A DNA stretch of 64,000 bases from Devosia pacifica (GCF_014652635.1 NZ_BMZE01000003.1:62001-126000); one strand, 5' to 3'. Counted from the stretch's first letter, positions 25,292 to 33,793 are shown. Notes: generated by a model from the letters alone, not told the origin. Numbers and translations: made by a program.

Positions 25292-25839
25292 AGCGCTTTC
25301 TGCTCTGGCTACTGGGTGGTCTGATGCTTGGCGGCATCATCCACATCCTGATCGTCCTCAACTTGCCCGCACTTGCCGAGCAGACGTCGTGGCGCCGTCT
25401 CGCGCAGATCGACGCGGACAACCGCCTCGTCGTCCTCGAAGCACCCGAAACCGGTACGGCCAACCCTCTGGGGCTGGACCCTGCCCTGCTCTACGGCATC
25501 TGCCGCGTCGATCTTTCCCAGGGCCCGGCCTATATGAGCGGCACGCTGCCGGATGCGTTCTGGTCGCTCGCAATCTACGACCGCGAGGGTATTGTCACCT
25601 ACGCTACCACCAATCGCGATGGTATTGGTCGGACACTCGACGTCGGAGTGTTCAACGCCGCCCAGACACGCCAGCTCGCGCAGCAGGAACTCGATGTGGA
25701 GGAAGGGCTGCTCATCGTCGAGTCGAGCGCCAATGAACTCTATATGCTGGTTCGCCTTGCCCCTTATGACGAGGCGGTTCGCCCGCGCTTTAGAGAGGCG
25801 CTGTCGCAGATCAATTGCGGGGTCAGCACCGAGGACTGA
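25288..25839 (+). CDS. DUF1254 membrane-anchored protein
   Basis: 183 residues starting at GTG, overlapping the DUF1214 gene by four bases. N-terminal membrane helix (about 4-26), then a DUF1254 domain with GLDPALLYGICRVDLSQGP and FWSLAIYDREGIVTYATTNRDG. The partner of the preceding gene. It converges on the lipoprotein gene with no gap (stops at 25839 and 25840). Confidence 0.88.
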   Translation: MKRFLLWLLGGLMLGGIIHILIVLNLPALAEQTSWRRLAQIDADNRLVVLEAPETGTANPLGLDPALLYGICRVDLSQGPAYMSGTLPDAFWSLAIYDREGIVTYATTNRDGIGRTLDVGVFNAAQTRQLAQQELDVEEGLLIVESSANELYMLVRLAPYDEAVRPRFREALSQINCGVSTED

Positions 25840-26691
25840 TCACTTGCGGAAGTCCTCTCGCGGCGGTGTTGCATAGCGGGAACGAATGACCGCCGTTCCG
25901 GCGCCCGCCACCGCCCCTGCCCCGCCATTGAAGCAGAACTGGTCCGAACGGGCCACGACCACATAATGCTCGAGGCGCTGCAATTCGACATCGACTGCCA
26001 CCGATGCGGCGTGCGGAGTTTCGACGATCAGATAGTCGAGTGCATACTCATAGGATCTGTAGCGGTAGTCGAGCGCATTGGCGAACCAGGCGATGCGCAT
26101 CTCGTTCTCGCTGATCCGGGCGTTCGCCTCGCGTACATGCTCTGCTCCAACCGGCAGGCCGGAGGCTGCAAGAGCGCGCTGGCGATCGATATCGCGGACG
26201 GCGCAAATTGCTGCAAAAGTTGCCGGCAGCGTATCGAGATCGGCCAGCACATGGCGTTTCATCGCCGCGTATCGAATTTCGGACGAGCTGAACCGCGTGC
26301 TGTGCAGCCAGTTGTAGTAGCGGTCGACGCCGAGCCGCTTCGAGCCGATTGCCGTAATCCGGGTGCGCTGCAGCTCCACCGTCACATCCTGGAACCAGTC
26401 TTCGGCATGCGACGCCACAAGGAAGCGCCAGGTGCGATCGCGCATTTCCTGTTCGATGTCGGTCAAATTGAGCGTTGAGACAGGCTCTTCGCGATTGCGC
26501 GCGATCACCTGGCCCACGGCCGGCATCGCGGTATCGTGGGTGAAACTCGGCGCGGCGCGGCCGAAATCGCCGACAGGACGCGCAACGCATGCAGCCAGCG
26601 TCACGCACAGGACCGTCGCCAGCGCCTTCGCCGCCAGGTTTATGCTGTTGCGGGTGCGCGCGGAATGCTGCGCTGCCTCACGCCTTATCAA
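25840..26691 (-). CDS. Putative lipoprotein of unknown function
   Basis: 283 residues. An N-terminal basic stretch is followed by a hydrophobic core and a lipobox-like LAAC near residue 35, so the mature protein would be a periplasm-facing lipoprotein of about 250 residues. The mature part is helical with many Tyr, Trp and Arg (YYNWLHSTRF, EDWFQDVTVE). I do not recognise the family. The start is probably TTG at 26691, preceded by AAGG, 15 bases after the stop of the small gene at 26707. Confidence 0.68.
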   Translation of the reverse strand: MIRREAAQHSARTRNSINLAAKALATVLCVTLAACVARPVGDFGRAAPSFTHDTAMPAVGQVIARNREEPVSTLNLTDIEQEMRDRTWRFLVASHAEDWFQDVTVELQRTRITAIGSKRLGVDRYYNWLHSTRFSSSEIRYAAMKRHVLADLDTLPATFAAICAVRDIDRQRALAASGLPVGAEHVREANARISENEMRIAWFANALDYRYRSYEYALDYLIVETPHAASVAVDVELQRLEHYVVVARSDQFCFNGGAGAVAGAGTAVIRSRYATPPREDFRK

Positions 26692-26706
26692 TGCCTTCGC
26701 CTCTGC

Positions 26707-26850
26707 TCAGCCGCGTCGACGCTTTTTCGACGCCTGGGGTCGTCCGGGTGCAGCCGGCGGCGGCTCGTCCCGGCAGTAGCGAACCCCGGTGAACATCAGG
26801 ATCTGGGCGCTTCCGGCAAATGGCGCCGGCCCCGCAGGGCGGCCCCGCAC
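26707..26850 (-). CDS. Possible 47-residue small protein
   Basis: A GTG-started frame with a central QILMFTGVRYCRDEPPPAA motif and a basic KKRRRG end. I believe similar short FTGVRY-type proteins occur in Rhizobiales but could not verify this. It ends 15 bases upstream of the lipoprotein gene, an operon-like spacing. No clear Shine-Dalgarno precedes the GTG, so the start is uncertain. Confidence 0.42.
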   Translation of the reverse strand: MRGRPAGPAPFAGSAQILMFTGVRYCRDEPPPAAPGRPQASKKRRRG

Positions 26851-26967
26851 GGGTAACGTGACAAGTTTTCCCAACCTGCCCTCCAACTTGTTGAAGTCCC
26901 ACCATTGGGACCTTTTCTCGACTCAGCGCGACGCCCCCGCGCATGGCCGATTAAGGGTTCATCAAGG

Positions 26968-26982
26968 TTAATGCTCTGCTAA
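26968..26982. promoter_or_regulatory. Near-consensus CtrA box (TTAA-N7-CTAA) upstream of the DUF2336 gene
   Basis: TTAATGCTCTGCTAA differs from the alphaproteobacterial CtrA consensus TTAA-N7-TTAA by one base and lies 66-80 bases upstream of the ATG at 27048. The rest of the 26851-27047 gap holds no other gene I can support. Confidence 0.35.
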
Positions 26983-27047
26983 CGAATATCCTCGAAACTG
27001 CAGCTACGCGGGGATTCGCGTCCACTTTGTTACCAATGGTGCTCTAA

Positions 27048-28181
27048 ATGCTCGGTTTTCAGCCATATGAAACATTCCAGCTGCTGATCGAAAATGGTGG
27101 GGAAGACAGAGCCAACACGCTGCTGGTCGCCGCCTGCGATGCTTACGCGCGGCGCGGCATGCCGAGCACTTCGGAGGTCGAGCAGTTCGAGACGCTGGCG
27201 ACGCGGCTGTTTCCCGTTGCGAACACGCAGGCTCGGGCAAAGGCGGCATCTATTCTCGGACGTGCGGCTTTCCTGACGCCGGAACTCGAACAGCTTGTCG
27301 TCGCCAATATCGGCGATGACCTCACCTCGTTTCTTGAGGCCGCCCCTGCCGTCAGCGAATCGACCCTGCTCGCGGTTGCCGCACGCAAGGAGGTCAATTC
27401 GGCCGCTATCATCGCCCGTCGGGAGGATCTCAGCCCGGGTGTTCTGGCGCGCCTGTTTCAGCTTAACTCACGCAAGGTCTATCGCGCCCTTGCCAGCAAT
27501 GAAGCTGTTGCGCCCCGCGGCCCGTTCCTCAGCGCCCTCGCGCGTGCGGCGCAGATGGATTATCTGGTCGCGGAGCGCCTCGCGGCCCGCGACGATTTTG
27601 ATTGCGCCCTGCTCGCACCCGCGTTCTTCGATCTTTCCGATATCGATCGGCTGAAGGTCATCCGCGCCTTTTCGCAGCGCCAGACGCCCGAAGCGCCGAT
27701 CAAGCGCACGATCGAGCAGATCTCGGTTGCGCAAGCCGAACTCACCCGCGCGTTGATGAAGCTGTTTGCCGAAAATCGCCGTCCGGAAGTCACTCGTCTG
27801 CTGCACCAGATCACCGGGCTCGACGAAGTGCGCTGCGGTCAGATTGCGCACGACGTCACCGGCGCTGGCCTCTTCGTTATCCTGCGCGCCTTTGGCTGCA
27901 GCGCGCATGACGGACTCAAGGTTTTGATTCACGCGACCTCGCATGATGACGAGCGCTCCCGCGCCCTCACCGATTTCGCGACGATGTTTGCCGAAGTGTC
28001 GCCCGATTCGATGGCCTACCTGATGAGCGCCTGGCGCGGCGAAGTGAACCTGCTGGAGCTGTCGAAGCCAGAATACAAGCCGTTTGCCCAGCCACGACGC
28101 GCAGCTGCAAGCGGCCAGTCGGGCAATATCGAGCGCGCTGTTGGTGCCCTGTCGCGCCTCAGTGTTCGGCAGGCCAGCTGA
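27048..28181 (+). CDS. DUF2336 helical-repeat protein
   Basis: 377 residues, almost entirely alpha-helical with HEAT-like repeat spacing, no signal peptide or membrane segment. The DUF2336 family is common in Alphaproteobacteria and has no settled function. The body repeats Ala/Leu-rich helices (LVVANIGDDLTSFLEAAP, QLNSRKVYRALASN). It has its own upstream region with a candidate CtrA box and converges on DUF1491. Confidence 0.85.
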   Translation: MLGFQPYETFQLLIENGGEDRANTLLVAACDAYARRGMPSTSEVEQFETLATRLFPVANTQARAKAASILGRAAFLTPELEQLVVANIGDDLTSFLEAAPAVSESTLLAVAARKEVNSAAIIARREDLSPGVLARLFQLNSRKVYRALASNEAVAPRGPFLSALARAAQMDYLVAERLAARDDFDCALLAPAFFDLSDIDRLKVIRAFSQRQTPEAPIKRTIEQISVAQAELTRALMKLFAENRRPEVTRLLHQITGLDEVRCGQIAHDVTGAGLFVILRAFGCSAHDGLKVLIHATSHDDERSRALTDFATMFAEVSPDSMAYLMSAWRGEVNLLELSKPEYKPFAQPRRAAASGQSGNIERAVGALSRLSVRQAS

Positions 28182-28184
28182 CCG

Positions 28185-28523
28185 CTAGCCGCCCCGCACC
28201 ACAAGGCCCGGTTCGTCCTCGCGCGTTTCCAGCGCGATGACCCAGAGATCCGGATCGAAATCGATCTCGCGCCGGATCCGCTCTTCGATGATCAGCGGCT
28301 TTTCGCGTGAGAATCGGCGCTGGAACACCCGGTCGGCCGAGTCTTCATCAAGGCTGGCAGGTGCCGGCGTATAAAGCGTCATCGTGCCGTCGAGGTGATC
28401 GATCTCGATGAAGATCTGGCCGGCAATCGGATCGCCACGCCTGCGCACCACGCACATGGCGCCAAGCGCGTTGTGGCGCCGCAAGAAGGCGCTGCACCAC
28501 AAATCGCTGCGCAAATAGCTCAT
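28185..28523 (-). CDS. DUF1491 family protein
   Basis: 112 residues. The start LRSDLWCSAFLRRHNALGA and the later REIDFDPDLWVIALETRE are characteristic of DUF1491, a small alphaproteobacterial family without known function. It is the third gene of a unit with the peptidoglycan-binding protein and the DivJ-like kinase (5-base gap). Confidence 0.87.
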   Translation of the reverse strand: MSYLRSDLWCSAFLRRHNALGAMCVVRRRGDPIAGQIFIEIDHLDGTMTLYTPAPASLDEDSADRVFQRRFSREKPLIIEERIRREIDFDPDLWVIALETREDEPGLVVRGG

Positions 28524-28528
28524 CGCGC

Positions 28529-29710
28529 TCAGACGCTAGCGCCGGCGGATTCCAGCAACTGGATCAGTTCCGGACGCACTTCGCCGGTCACGCGGTAGTT
28601 GTAGTAGACCTCGAAATTGCGGATCGCGCGCGCCGTGCTGTCGCCCGGTACCCCGTCAATGGTGCCGTGGAGGAAACCGAGGCTCGCAAGGCCGCGCTGG
28701 ATGCGGGTCACAAGCTCGGTATTGGCTGCGGCCGGCCCCGCATCTGGCTGGCGCTGCGCGATTGCAGCGGTCGCCGTCGGCTCCTCGGTGGGTGCTGTCG
28801 CCACTGGCTCGGGCACTGGCGCAGGTGCCGCTTCGGGGGTTTGTGTCAGCGGCGGCATTGGCTGTGTTGCCGGCGTTTCTGCAACGCGCTGCACCGGCTC
28901 GGCGGTCTGAACGGACGACGGGCGAACAACACTATCTGCCTCGAACGCCGCAACGATCGAATCGATCGTCTGGCTGGCGGTCGACCTTTCGGCTGGCGCC
29001 GGGGTCTCCGCCCGAGCCGGATTGGCGGCAACCTGCGCCCTTGCGACAGCGGGCGCCGGTGCCGGCTGTTCCACAAGTGCTTCGGCCACCTGCACGGGCT
29101 CCGGTACTTCTGCTGGTTCTTCGGCCGAAGATTGTCGCTCGCTGGCGCCGAGAATCGCTTGGATCACCTCAGGCTTCAGCGCCCCTTCCGGGGTCATCCC
29201 GTGAGCCTGCTCGAAGGCCCGGATGGCGCGCGCCGTGTTCGGCCCGTAGAGGCCGTCGAGACTACCTGAATAGTGCCCGAGTTCGCTCAGCTTCTTCTGT
29301 ACCGCAAACACGTCCGGATTGCCGACGGGCTCCGTGCTCGAAATGCTGCCCGTGGTTTCCGTCGAGGCGGCCGGCGCGCTCATCTCCGGGGCGACGGGCG
29401 CTTGCTCGACCGGCGGAATCACCTGTGGCTCTGCGGTCCGTGGCGCAACCGGCGTCGGTACGTTCGGCGATTGTGCAAAGAACGGCGCCGGATGCGGCAT
29501 GGTCTGGTTGTAAAGCGCATTAGACATCGCCAATGCGGTCAACGTCGCCATTGCCGCCATGCCGGTATTGGCGACAGGCGCGCGCATGAAGCGGCTGAGG
29601 GCCCATCCGCTAACGCGGGCTACGGACGTCAGGGCGGCGGAGCTGGCCATCACCGGCAACTGCGTCAGGGTCGATGCCGTCATAGAGCTTTTCTTTTTTC
29701 GTCTTGCCAT
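28529..29710 (-). CDS. Peptidoglycan-binding protein with two PG_binding_1 domains
   Basis: 393 residues. A basic start (MARRKKK) and a hydrophobic segment at about 43-66 suggest an inner-membrane anchor. Two peptidoglycan-binding domains (about 130-190, DVFAVQKKLSELGHYSGSLDG; about 325-390, IQRGLASLGFLHGTIDG) are separated by a long Pro/Ala/Thr-rich linker. It probably spans the periplasm and binds the wall. It overlaps the kinase gene by 31 bases. An ATG at 29683 giving an ATGA overlap is an alternative start. The link with a DivJ-like kinase hints at coordination of wall and cell cycle, an inference only. Confidence 0.85.
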   Translation of the reverse strand: MARRKKKSSMTASTLTQLPVMASSAALTSVARVSGWALSRFMRAPVANTGMAAMATLTALAMSNALYNQTMPHPAPFFAQSPNVPTPVAPRTAEPQVIPPVEQAPVAPEMSAPAASTETTGSISSTEPVGNPDVFAVQKKLSELGHYSGSLDGLYGPNTARAIRAFEQAHGMTPEGALKPEVIQAILGASERQSSAEEPAEVPEPVQVAEALVEQPAPAPAVARAQVAANPARAETPAPAERSTASQTIDSIVAAFEADSVVRPSSVQTAEPVQRVAETPATQPMPPLTQTPEAAPAPVPEPVATAPTEEPTATAAIAQRQPDAGPAAANTELVTRIQRGLASLGFLHGTIDGVPGDSTARAIRNFEVYYNYRVTGEVRPELIQLLESAGASV

Positions 29711-31500
29711 TGGCTCGGTTTGATCGATTCGGGCTCGCGATGCAGCACTGCTACGGAGCCAGTATCGTCAGGCTTTATTGCTGGACCGTTTAGGGGAAGC
29801 AAAACAGTCATCGTTGTACCGGCGCCGACTTCCGAGACGGCGCGCAACGTACCACCATGCAGTTCCACCAGCCCTTTGACGATCGAAAGGCCGAGGCCAG
29901 TGCCTTCATGCTCCCGATCGAGGCCGTTGCGAACCTGGAAGAACGCTTCCCCGATCCGCTCGATCGCGCCAGAATCCATGCCGATCCCAGTGTCGGCAAC
30001 CGAGATATTGAGGTTCTGCCCCTGACGCTTGGCGCTCAGTACGATCTGTCCCCCGGCATGTGAGAACTTGATCGCATTGCTCAACAGGTTGATCACCACC
30101 TGCCTGCAGGCACGCTCGTCGGCGACGATCTGCGGCAGATCATCCGGCACTTGCGTTATGATCGCGACATCGCGGCCCTTGGCCATCGGCTCAACAATCG
30201 ACAAGCATGGGGTGATCAGGCTCTCCGGCGCAATCGGCTCCACCTGCAATTCGAACTTGCCGGCCTCGATCCTCGACATGTCGAGCAGCATGCTCATCAC
30301 CTCCAAAAGGTGCTTGCCGCTTTGGTTGATGAGGCTGGCATATTCGCGGTGCACGTCGCTCAACTGCCCGCCGATCTCATGCACCATCATGTCGGAAAAC
30401 CCGACAACGGAATTCAGCGGCGTGCGCAGCTCGTGCCCCATCGTCGCAAGGAACCGCGACTTGGCGTCGGAGGCGGCCTGCGCGGCTTTTTGTGCTTCCA
30501 GCACCGCAGCCTCGCGATCCTTGCGGTCGGTGACATCGCGCAGCAACACCACCAGTTCTGTGGCGCAGCCATCGCCGCCCGCCTCGACCGGCACGAGCGA
30601 TGCCTCGACCCAGACGAATTTCGGATGCGGCGAGTCCGGGGACACCGAATCCTGACGCATGCGAACATCAATCGTGCGTTGGCGGCGTGATTTCAGCACC
30701 TCGGCAAAACTGGTCAGATAGGCTGGCCGGTCTGCCAAATGCACCCGGTCGCTCAAGTGACGCGCGCTCAGCTCATACCGGCGGCAGCCAAACAGCGATT
30801 CGGCAGCGCTTGAGACGAACAGCACCTCTCCGTCCGGGGCAAACCGGACGACCGTATCCTGCACATGTTCCACCAGATGCCGGAAAGCGTTGACCTGCGA
30901 TCGGTCAAAGACCTGGTAAGCTGCTCCTACCTTCGAAGCCGCGCGTGCCACAAACACCGCGGCCGCAACAAAAACACCTGCGGCGAAGACAGCCATGTCG
31001 CCGGCGATCGCCGTTCCCTCAAAGCCAAGCATCTGCGGGACGATGGAGACAGCGAGCACAATCGACAACAGCCACCAGCTCTGCCGACGCAGCATATCCG
31101 GACCGAGCAACGAGGTCAGCACGGGCGCCATCAAAGCCGTCGCAGCACCGAAATCGGCAGCGGCCGGATTGGCCAGAGCCATCAGCCCGCCCACGAGCAT
31201 GATCGCACCGAGTTCGCAGCGCAGCGCGTCATCGACATGGTCGGCCCTGACAAAAATCGTGGCGACGGCGCCAGCGACAAGCCCTACCGAGCAGATGATG
31301 AACGGCAGCGCCAGCGCATCGGTCAGCACATAAATTGCAAACGGCATGGCGAGCGCGCTGACAAGCGCCATCATTGCGGCTGTTTCCGCAATGGCTTCGC
31401 GACGCAGCAGTTCCGGACGCTTACCGGTACCATTCGCTGCTCGCGCGATCTCTCTGCTTGCGCCGAAAGAGAACAGGCTACGCATTACTAATGTACTCAC
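29680..31500 (-). CDS. DivJ/PdhS-type PAS sensor histidine kinase
   Basis: 606 residues. Six or so membrane segments lie in the first 185 residues. A PAS domain (about 200-330, VVRFAPDGEVLFVSSAAESLFG) is followed by the phosphoacceptor helix with His356 in GHELRTPLNSVVGFSDMM. The ATPase has N-box NLLSNAIKFS, G1 VADTGIGMD and G2 GTGLGLSIVKGL. The membrane-PAS-HisKA layout and H-box resemble DivJ, PleC and PdhS, the kinases acting on DivK in alphaproteobacterial cell-cycle control. I infer this role but withhold a symbol. GTG at 31500 or ATG at 31485 may be the start. A candidate CtrA box lies about 90 bases upstream. Confidence 0.85.
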   Translation of the reverse strand: MSTLVMRSLFSFGASREIARAANGTGKRPELLRREAIAETAAMMALVSALAMPFAIYVLTDALALPFIICSVGLVAGAVATIFVRADHVDDALRCELGAIMLVGGLMALANPAAADFGAATALMAPVLTSLLGPDMLRRQSWWLLSIVLAVSIVPQMLGFEGTAIAGDMAVFAAGVFVAAAVFVARAASKVGAAYQVFDRSQVNAFRHLVEHVQDTVVRFAPDGEVLFVSSAAESLFGCRRYELSARHLSDRVHLADRPAYLTSFAEVLKSRRQRTIDVRMRQDSVSPDSPHPKFVWVEASLVPVEAGGDGCATELVVLLRDVTDRKDREAAVLEAQKAAQAASDAKSRFLATMGHELRTPLNSVVGFSDMMVHEIGGQLSDVHREYASLINQSGKHLLEVMSMLLDMSRIEAGKFELQVEPIAPESLITPCLSIVEPMAKGRDVAIITQVPDDLPQIVADERACRQVVINLLSNAIKFSHAGGQIVLSAKRQGQNLNISVADTGIGMDSGAIERIGEAFFQVRNGLDREHEGTGLGLSIVKGLVELHGGTLRAVSEVGAGTTMTVLLPLNGPAIKPDDTGSVAVLHREPESIKPSQWQDEKRKAL

Positions 31501-31589
31501 CGTCGACGCTTCGGAGGGCTTTTCGCCAGCTTGGCGCCAGCCCTCCGGGAAACGTATCTCGTTGTGTCCTCACACTTGCCCGCCAAGAC

Positions 31590-31604
31590 CTAAGACGGGC
31601 TTAA
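31590..31604. promoter_or_regulatory. Near-consensus CtrA box (CTAA-N7-TTAA) upstream of the DivJ-like kinase
   Basis: CTAAGACGGGCTTAA matches the CtrA consensus TTAA-N7-TTAA with one mismatch, 90-105 bases upstream of the kinase start. It sits in the 303-base gap 31501-31803 that otherwise holds no gene. Confidence 0.4.
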
Positions 31605-31632
31605 GCGAAAGCGCCCTACGGCCACATCTGCC

Positions 31633-31647
31633 TGTCAGGGCCTGACA
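31633..31647. promoter_or_regulatory. 15-base perfect palindrome TGTCAGG-G-CCTGACA
   Basis: Arms 31633-31639 and 31641-31647 around a single central G, in the gap between the divergent kinase and DUF5330-like genes. There is no adjacent T-run, so an operator is likelier than a terminator. Just beyond it, GTAAACAA occurs twice (31672-31679 and 31701-31708), 29 bases apart. Confidence 0.4.
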
Positions 31648-31803
31648 AACACCGCCAATTCTCCCAGTAGCGTAAACAAGGTCTTGATGGCTAACAGCTT
31701 GTAAACAAACAATTGATTCAAAGTTTATGCGATTTTCCGAGCAGCACTTAAAGCCTGGTGCCTAGCCTCGAGGCAACGTTCAAACCCGTCTCGGGAGATA
31801 GCC

Positions 31804-32094
31804 TTGTTTATTGTGCGTGCACTGTTTTGGCTGGGGCTTGCCTATGCAGTCATCCGTCCGGATGTCGACCTTCGGCATGCTGCCGCTGATGCAGGCAACC
31901 GTGCCGTGGAAGCGGGACGCACCTACGTCACTTCACAGCTGCGCAGCGAGCCTTGCGAGCCGATCGAGTGCATTGGCCGCGAAGCCTTGATCAGCGCTCT
32001 TCCGACCGGACCGTCCGAGCTCGCCGTTCTGCCGCCATTGCCGAACGAAATGGCACAACCTCTTCCACGCCCGAGGCCACAACATAATGGCTGA
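31804..32094 (+). CDS. Small exported or membrane protein, DUF5330-like
   Basis: 96 residues starting with TTG, with GGGAG seven bases upstream. The N-terminus is hydrophobic (FIVRALFWLGLAYAVI) and could be a membrane anchor or signal. A conserved-looking Cys pair follows (EPCEPIECIGREALISAL), then a Pro-rich tail. Size, N-terminus and position next to sufE resemble DUF5330 proteins of Rhizobiales, a tentative match. Confidence 0.62.
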   Translation: MFIVRALFWLGLAYAVIRPDVDLRHAAADAGNRAVEAGRTYVTSQLRSEPCEPIECIGREALISALPTGPSELAVLPPLPNEMAQPLPRPRPQHNG

Positions 32095-32155
32095 GCATCT
32101 GCGTTTTTCTCAAGCAGCGCTGGAATTATCTCCCCGTCCGGCCTAGCTATAGCGC

Positions 32156-32593
32156 ATGACGCACCCACAAGCATTCCAGGACATCGCCGACAACCTCTCC
32201 CTGCTTGACGACTGGGAAGACCGCTACCGCTATATTATCGAGCTCGGCCAGGAATTGCCGAAGCTGCCCGACGAGCAGAAGACGCCGCAGACCAAGGTCA
32301 ATGGCTGTGTTTCACAGGTGTGGCTCGTCTCGCGCCCGATCGAGGTCGAGGGAGCGCCCGGGCTCAGCTATAGCGGTGAATCGGACGCAATGATCGTCGA
32401 GGGCCTGGTCGCCGTGTTGCTGGCACTTTATTCCGGCCGCCCTGCCCGTGAGATCGCCGAGACCGACGCCATGGCAATCTTCGATGAGATTGGTCTGCGC
32501 GAGCATCTGACGACACAACGCTCCAATGGGCTGGTGGCGATGGTGAACCGCATCCGGTCGGAAGCCTCTTCGATGCTCGACAAGTCGGCCTGA
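32156..32593 (+). CDS. sufE: SufE, cysteine desulfurase sulfur acceptor
   Basis: 145 residues. The family signature WEDRYRYIIELGQELPKLP is followed by the sulfur-accepting Cys in KVNGCVSQVWL and by the LREHLTTQRSNGLVAMV block. SufE takes sulfur from SufS for Fe-S cluster assembly in the cytoplasm. There is no clear Shine-Dalgarno before the ATG. It converges with the DUF6456 gene (5-base gap). Confidence 0.95.
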   Translation: MTHPQAFQDIADNLSLLDDWEDRYRYIIELGQELPKLPDEQKTPQTKVNGCVSQVWLVSRPIEVEGAPGLSYSGESDAMIVEGLVAVLLALYSGRPAREIAETDAMAIFDEIGLREHLTTQRSNGLVAMVNRIRSEASSMLDKSA

Positions 32594-32597
32594 TCAG

Positions 32598-33332
32598 CTA
32601 GTCGCAGCGCAACGCCCGTTCAGATCGAGCGCGGTGGGGCCGCCTGCTCGAGCGGCCCACGGCTACGGGATCAAGCCCCATCTCGCGCGCCAGTTGATCG
32701 AGCCCGATCCTCAGAATCAGCTTGGCGCTGCGACGCGGCCAACCGCGTTCAATCTCGACCGTCTGCAAACCCTTGAGCAGGCCACACACATCAAGAACAA
32801 CGCCAGCGCACTCGCGCGGCAGCGGATCAAGATAGCGCGCAAGCTGGCGGCGTGCTTCCATCGCCATGTCACTGCTGCCGCCTGTGGCAGCCCCCTTCGT
32901 GCCGCGGCTGGCGGTCCGCGTCGGGTCATAGGACATGGTGGTGCGCGCCAGCATCTGCGCCCTCTCCACCGTTCGCCGAATGCGCTCGCCGGCCTCCACC
33001 TGATGCGGCTGCAGAAATGCCTTGCCATCCTCACCCGGCTGCGAAAGCCGGCCTAGGGGGCTTTCGCTGTGGTTAAGCCGCGGCGCCGCCACCGGCGCAG
33101 GTTTACCGCGCGGCGTTACCCAGGCTTCGGCAAAGCTTCCGGGTATCAGATCATCTTCGCTACTGCGTTGAAGGATGTGCCGCTGCAGCAGTTCGGACAC
33201 CGTTCCCTCGTCAAGGCGGAGCGTTCGTCCGGACCTTGTAAAGCCATAGAACCCATCGACTTGCCGCGTGGCAATCCGGCCCGGCAGCATCGCCTTGATG
33301 AACCTGCGGGCAGCCTTTTCCGATTCATCCAT
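32598..33332 (-). CDS. DUF6456-like protein
   Basis: 244 residues. The C-terminal 150 residues carry the block VEAGERIRRTVERAQMLARTTMSYD and the later LILRIGLDQLAREMGLDP, which I associate with DUF6456, an alphaproteobacterial family of unknown function. The N-terminal 60 residues look like a small winged-helix (TVSELLQRHILQRS). It overlaps the DnaA-domain-like gene by 8 bases, so the two are translationally coupled. A role in DNA binding or phage/replication control is only suggested by the partner. Confidence 0.75.
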   Translation of the reverse strand: MDESEKAARRFIKAMLPGRIATRQVDGFYGFTRSGRTLRLDEGTVSELLQRHILQRSSEDDLIPGSFAEAWVTPRGKPAPVAAPRLNHSESPLGRLSQPGEDGKAFLQPHQVEAGERIRRTVERAQMLARTTMSYDPTRTASRGTKGAATGGSSDMAMEARRQLARYLDPLPRECAGVVLDVCGLLKGLQTVEIERGWPRRSAKLILRIGLDQLAREMGLDPVAVGRSSRRPHRARSERALRCD

Positions 33333-33708
33333 CGGCCATCTCCAGACCCTGCTTTGCCAGAAACGCCTCGATGGCGCCCTCGCACCGCACCACCTTCATC
33401 TCATAGTCGGGATCTTCGCGACAATCCTCGACCTTGCCGCAAGCATAGGACACCGTGGTTCGGTCACGGTCGAACACGGCACCGATGGCAGCCATGTCAC
33501 GACTCAGCATGACATTCATCAGGTACATTGCCAGGTGGCGCGCTTGCGCGGCGCGTGCACGGCAGCGCGACGGATGCATCAACAGTCGGATAGGGACATT
33601 TTCTTCGCAGACGACGAGTTCGAGTACGAACGCGACATCCTGATCAAGCAGCGCATTCTCTCCTGTCCCCGCGACAGACCGATCGTTATAAGTATGACGG
33701 CCAGACAT
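33325..33708 (-). CDS. Small protein with a DnaA domain IV-like helix-turn-helix
   Basis: 127 residues. The C-terminal half (about 55-105) reads like the DnaA DNA-binding domain: ARHLAMYLMNVMLSRDMAAIGAVFDRDRTTVSYACGK corresponds to the RQ-AMYL ... IG..FGGRDHTTV.HA signature, but no AAA+ domain is present. It may bind DnaA-box-like sites or act as a regulator. It is paired with the DUF6456 gene by overlap. An AGGAA-N4-TTCCT inverted repeat sits 23-36 bases upstream of its ATG. Confidence 0.75.
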   Translation of the reverse strand: MSGRHTYNDRSVAGTGENALLDQDVAFVLELVVCEENVPIRLLMHPSRCRARAAQARHLAMYLMNVMLSRDMAAIGAVFDRDRTTVSYACGKVEDCREDPDYEMKVVRCEGAIEAFLAKQGLEMADG

Positions 33709-33730
33709 CTCTGCCTCCTCAAAACGAATA

Positions 33731-33744
33731 AGGAAAATATTCCT
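33731..33744. promoter_or_regulatory. Inverted repeat AGGAA-N4-TTCCT upstream of the DnaA-domain-like gene
   Basis: A perfect 5-base inverted repeat with an AT-rich centre, 23-36 bases upstream of the start at 33708. It is a possible operator for autoregulation; no binding factor can be named. Confidence 0.3.
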
Positions 33745-33793
33745 ATATCATTCGCGAGGCAAGCGGGACGTGGATAAGCTGCAGAAGCTCCAC

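Noticed and set aside
31501-31803. A hidden gene in the 303-base gap
   Set aside because: No frame with a start, ribosome site and family-like content on either strand; the region looks regulatory.
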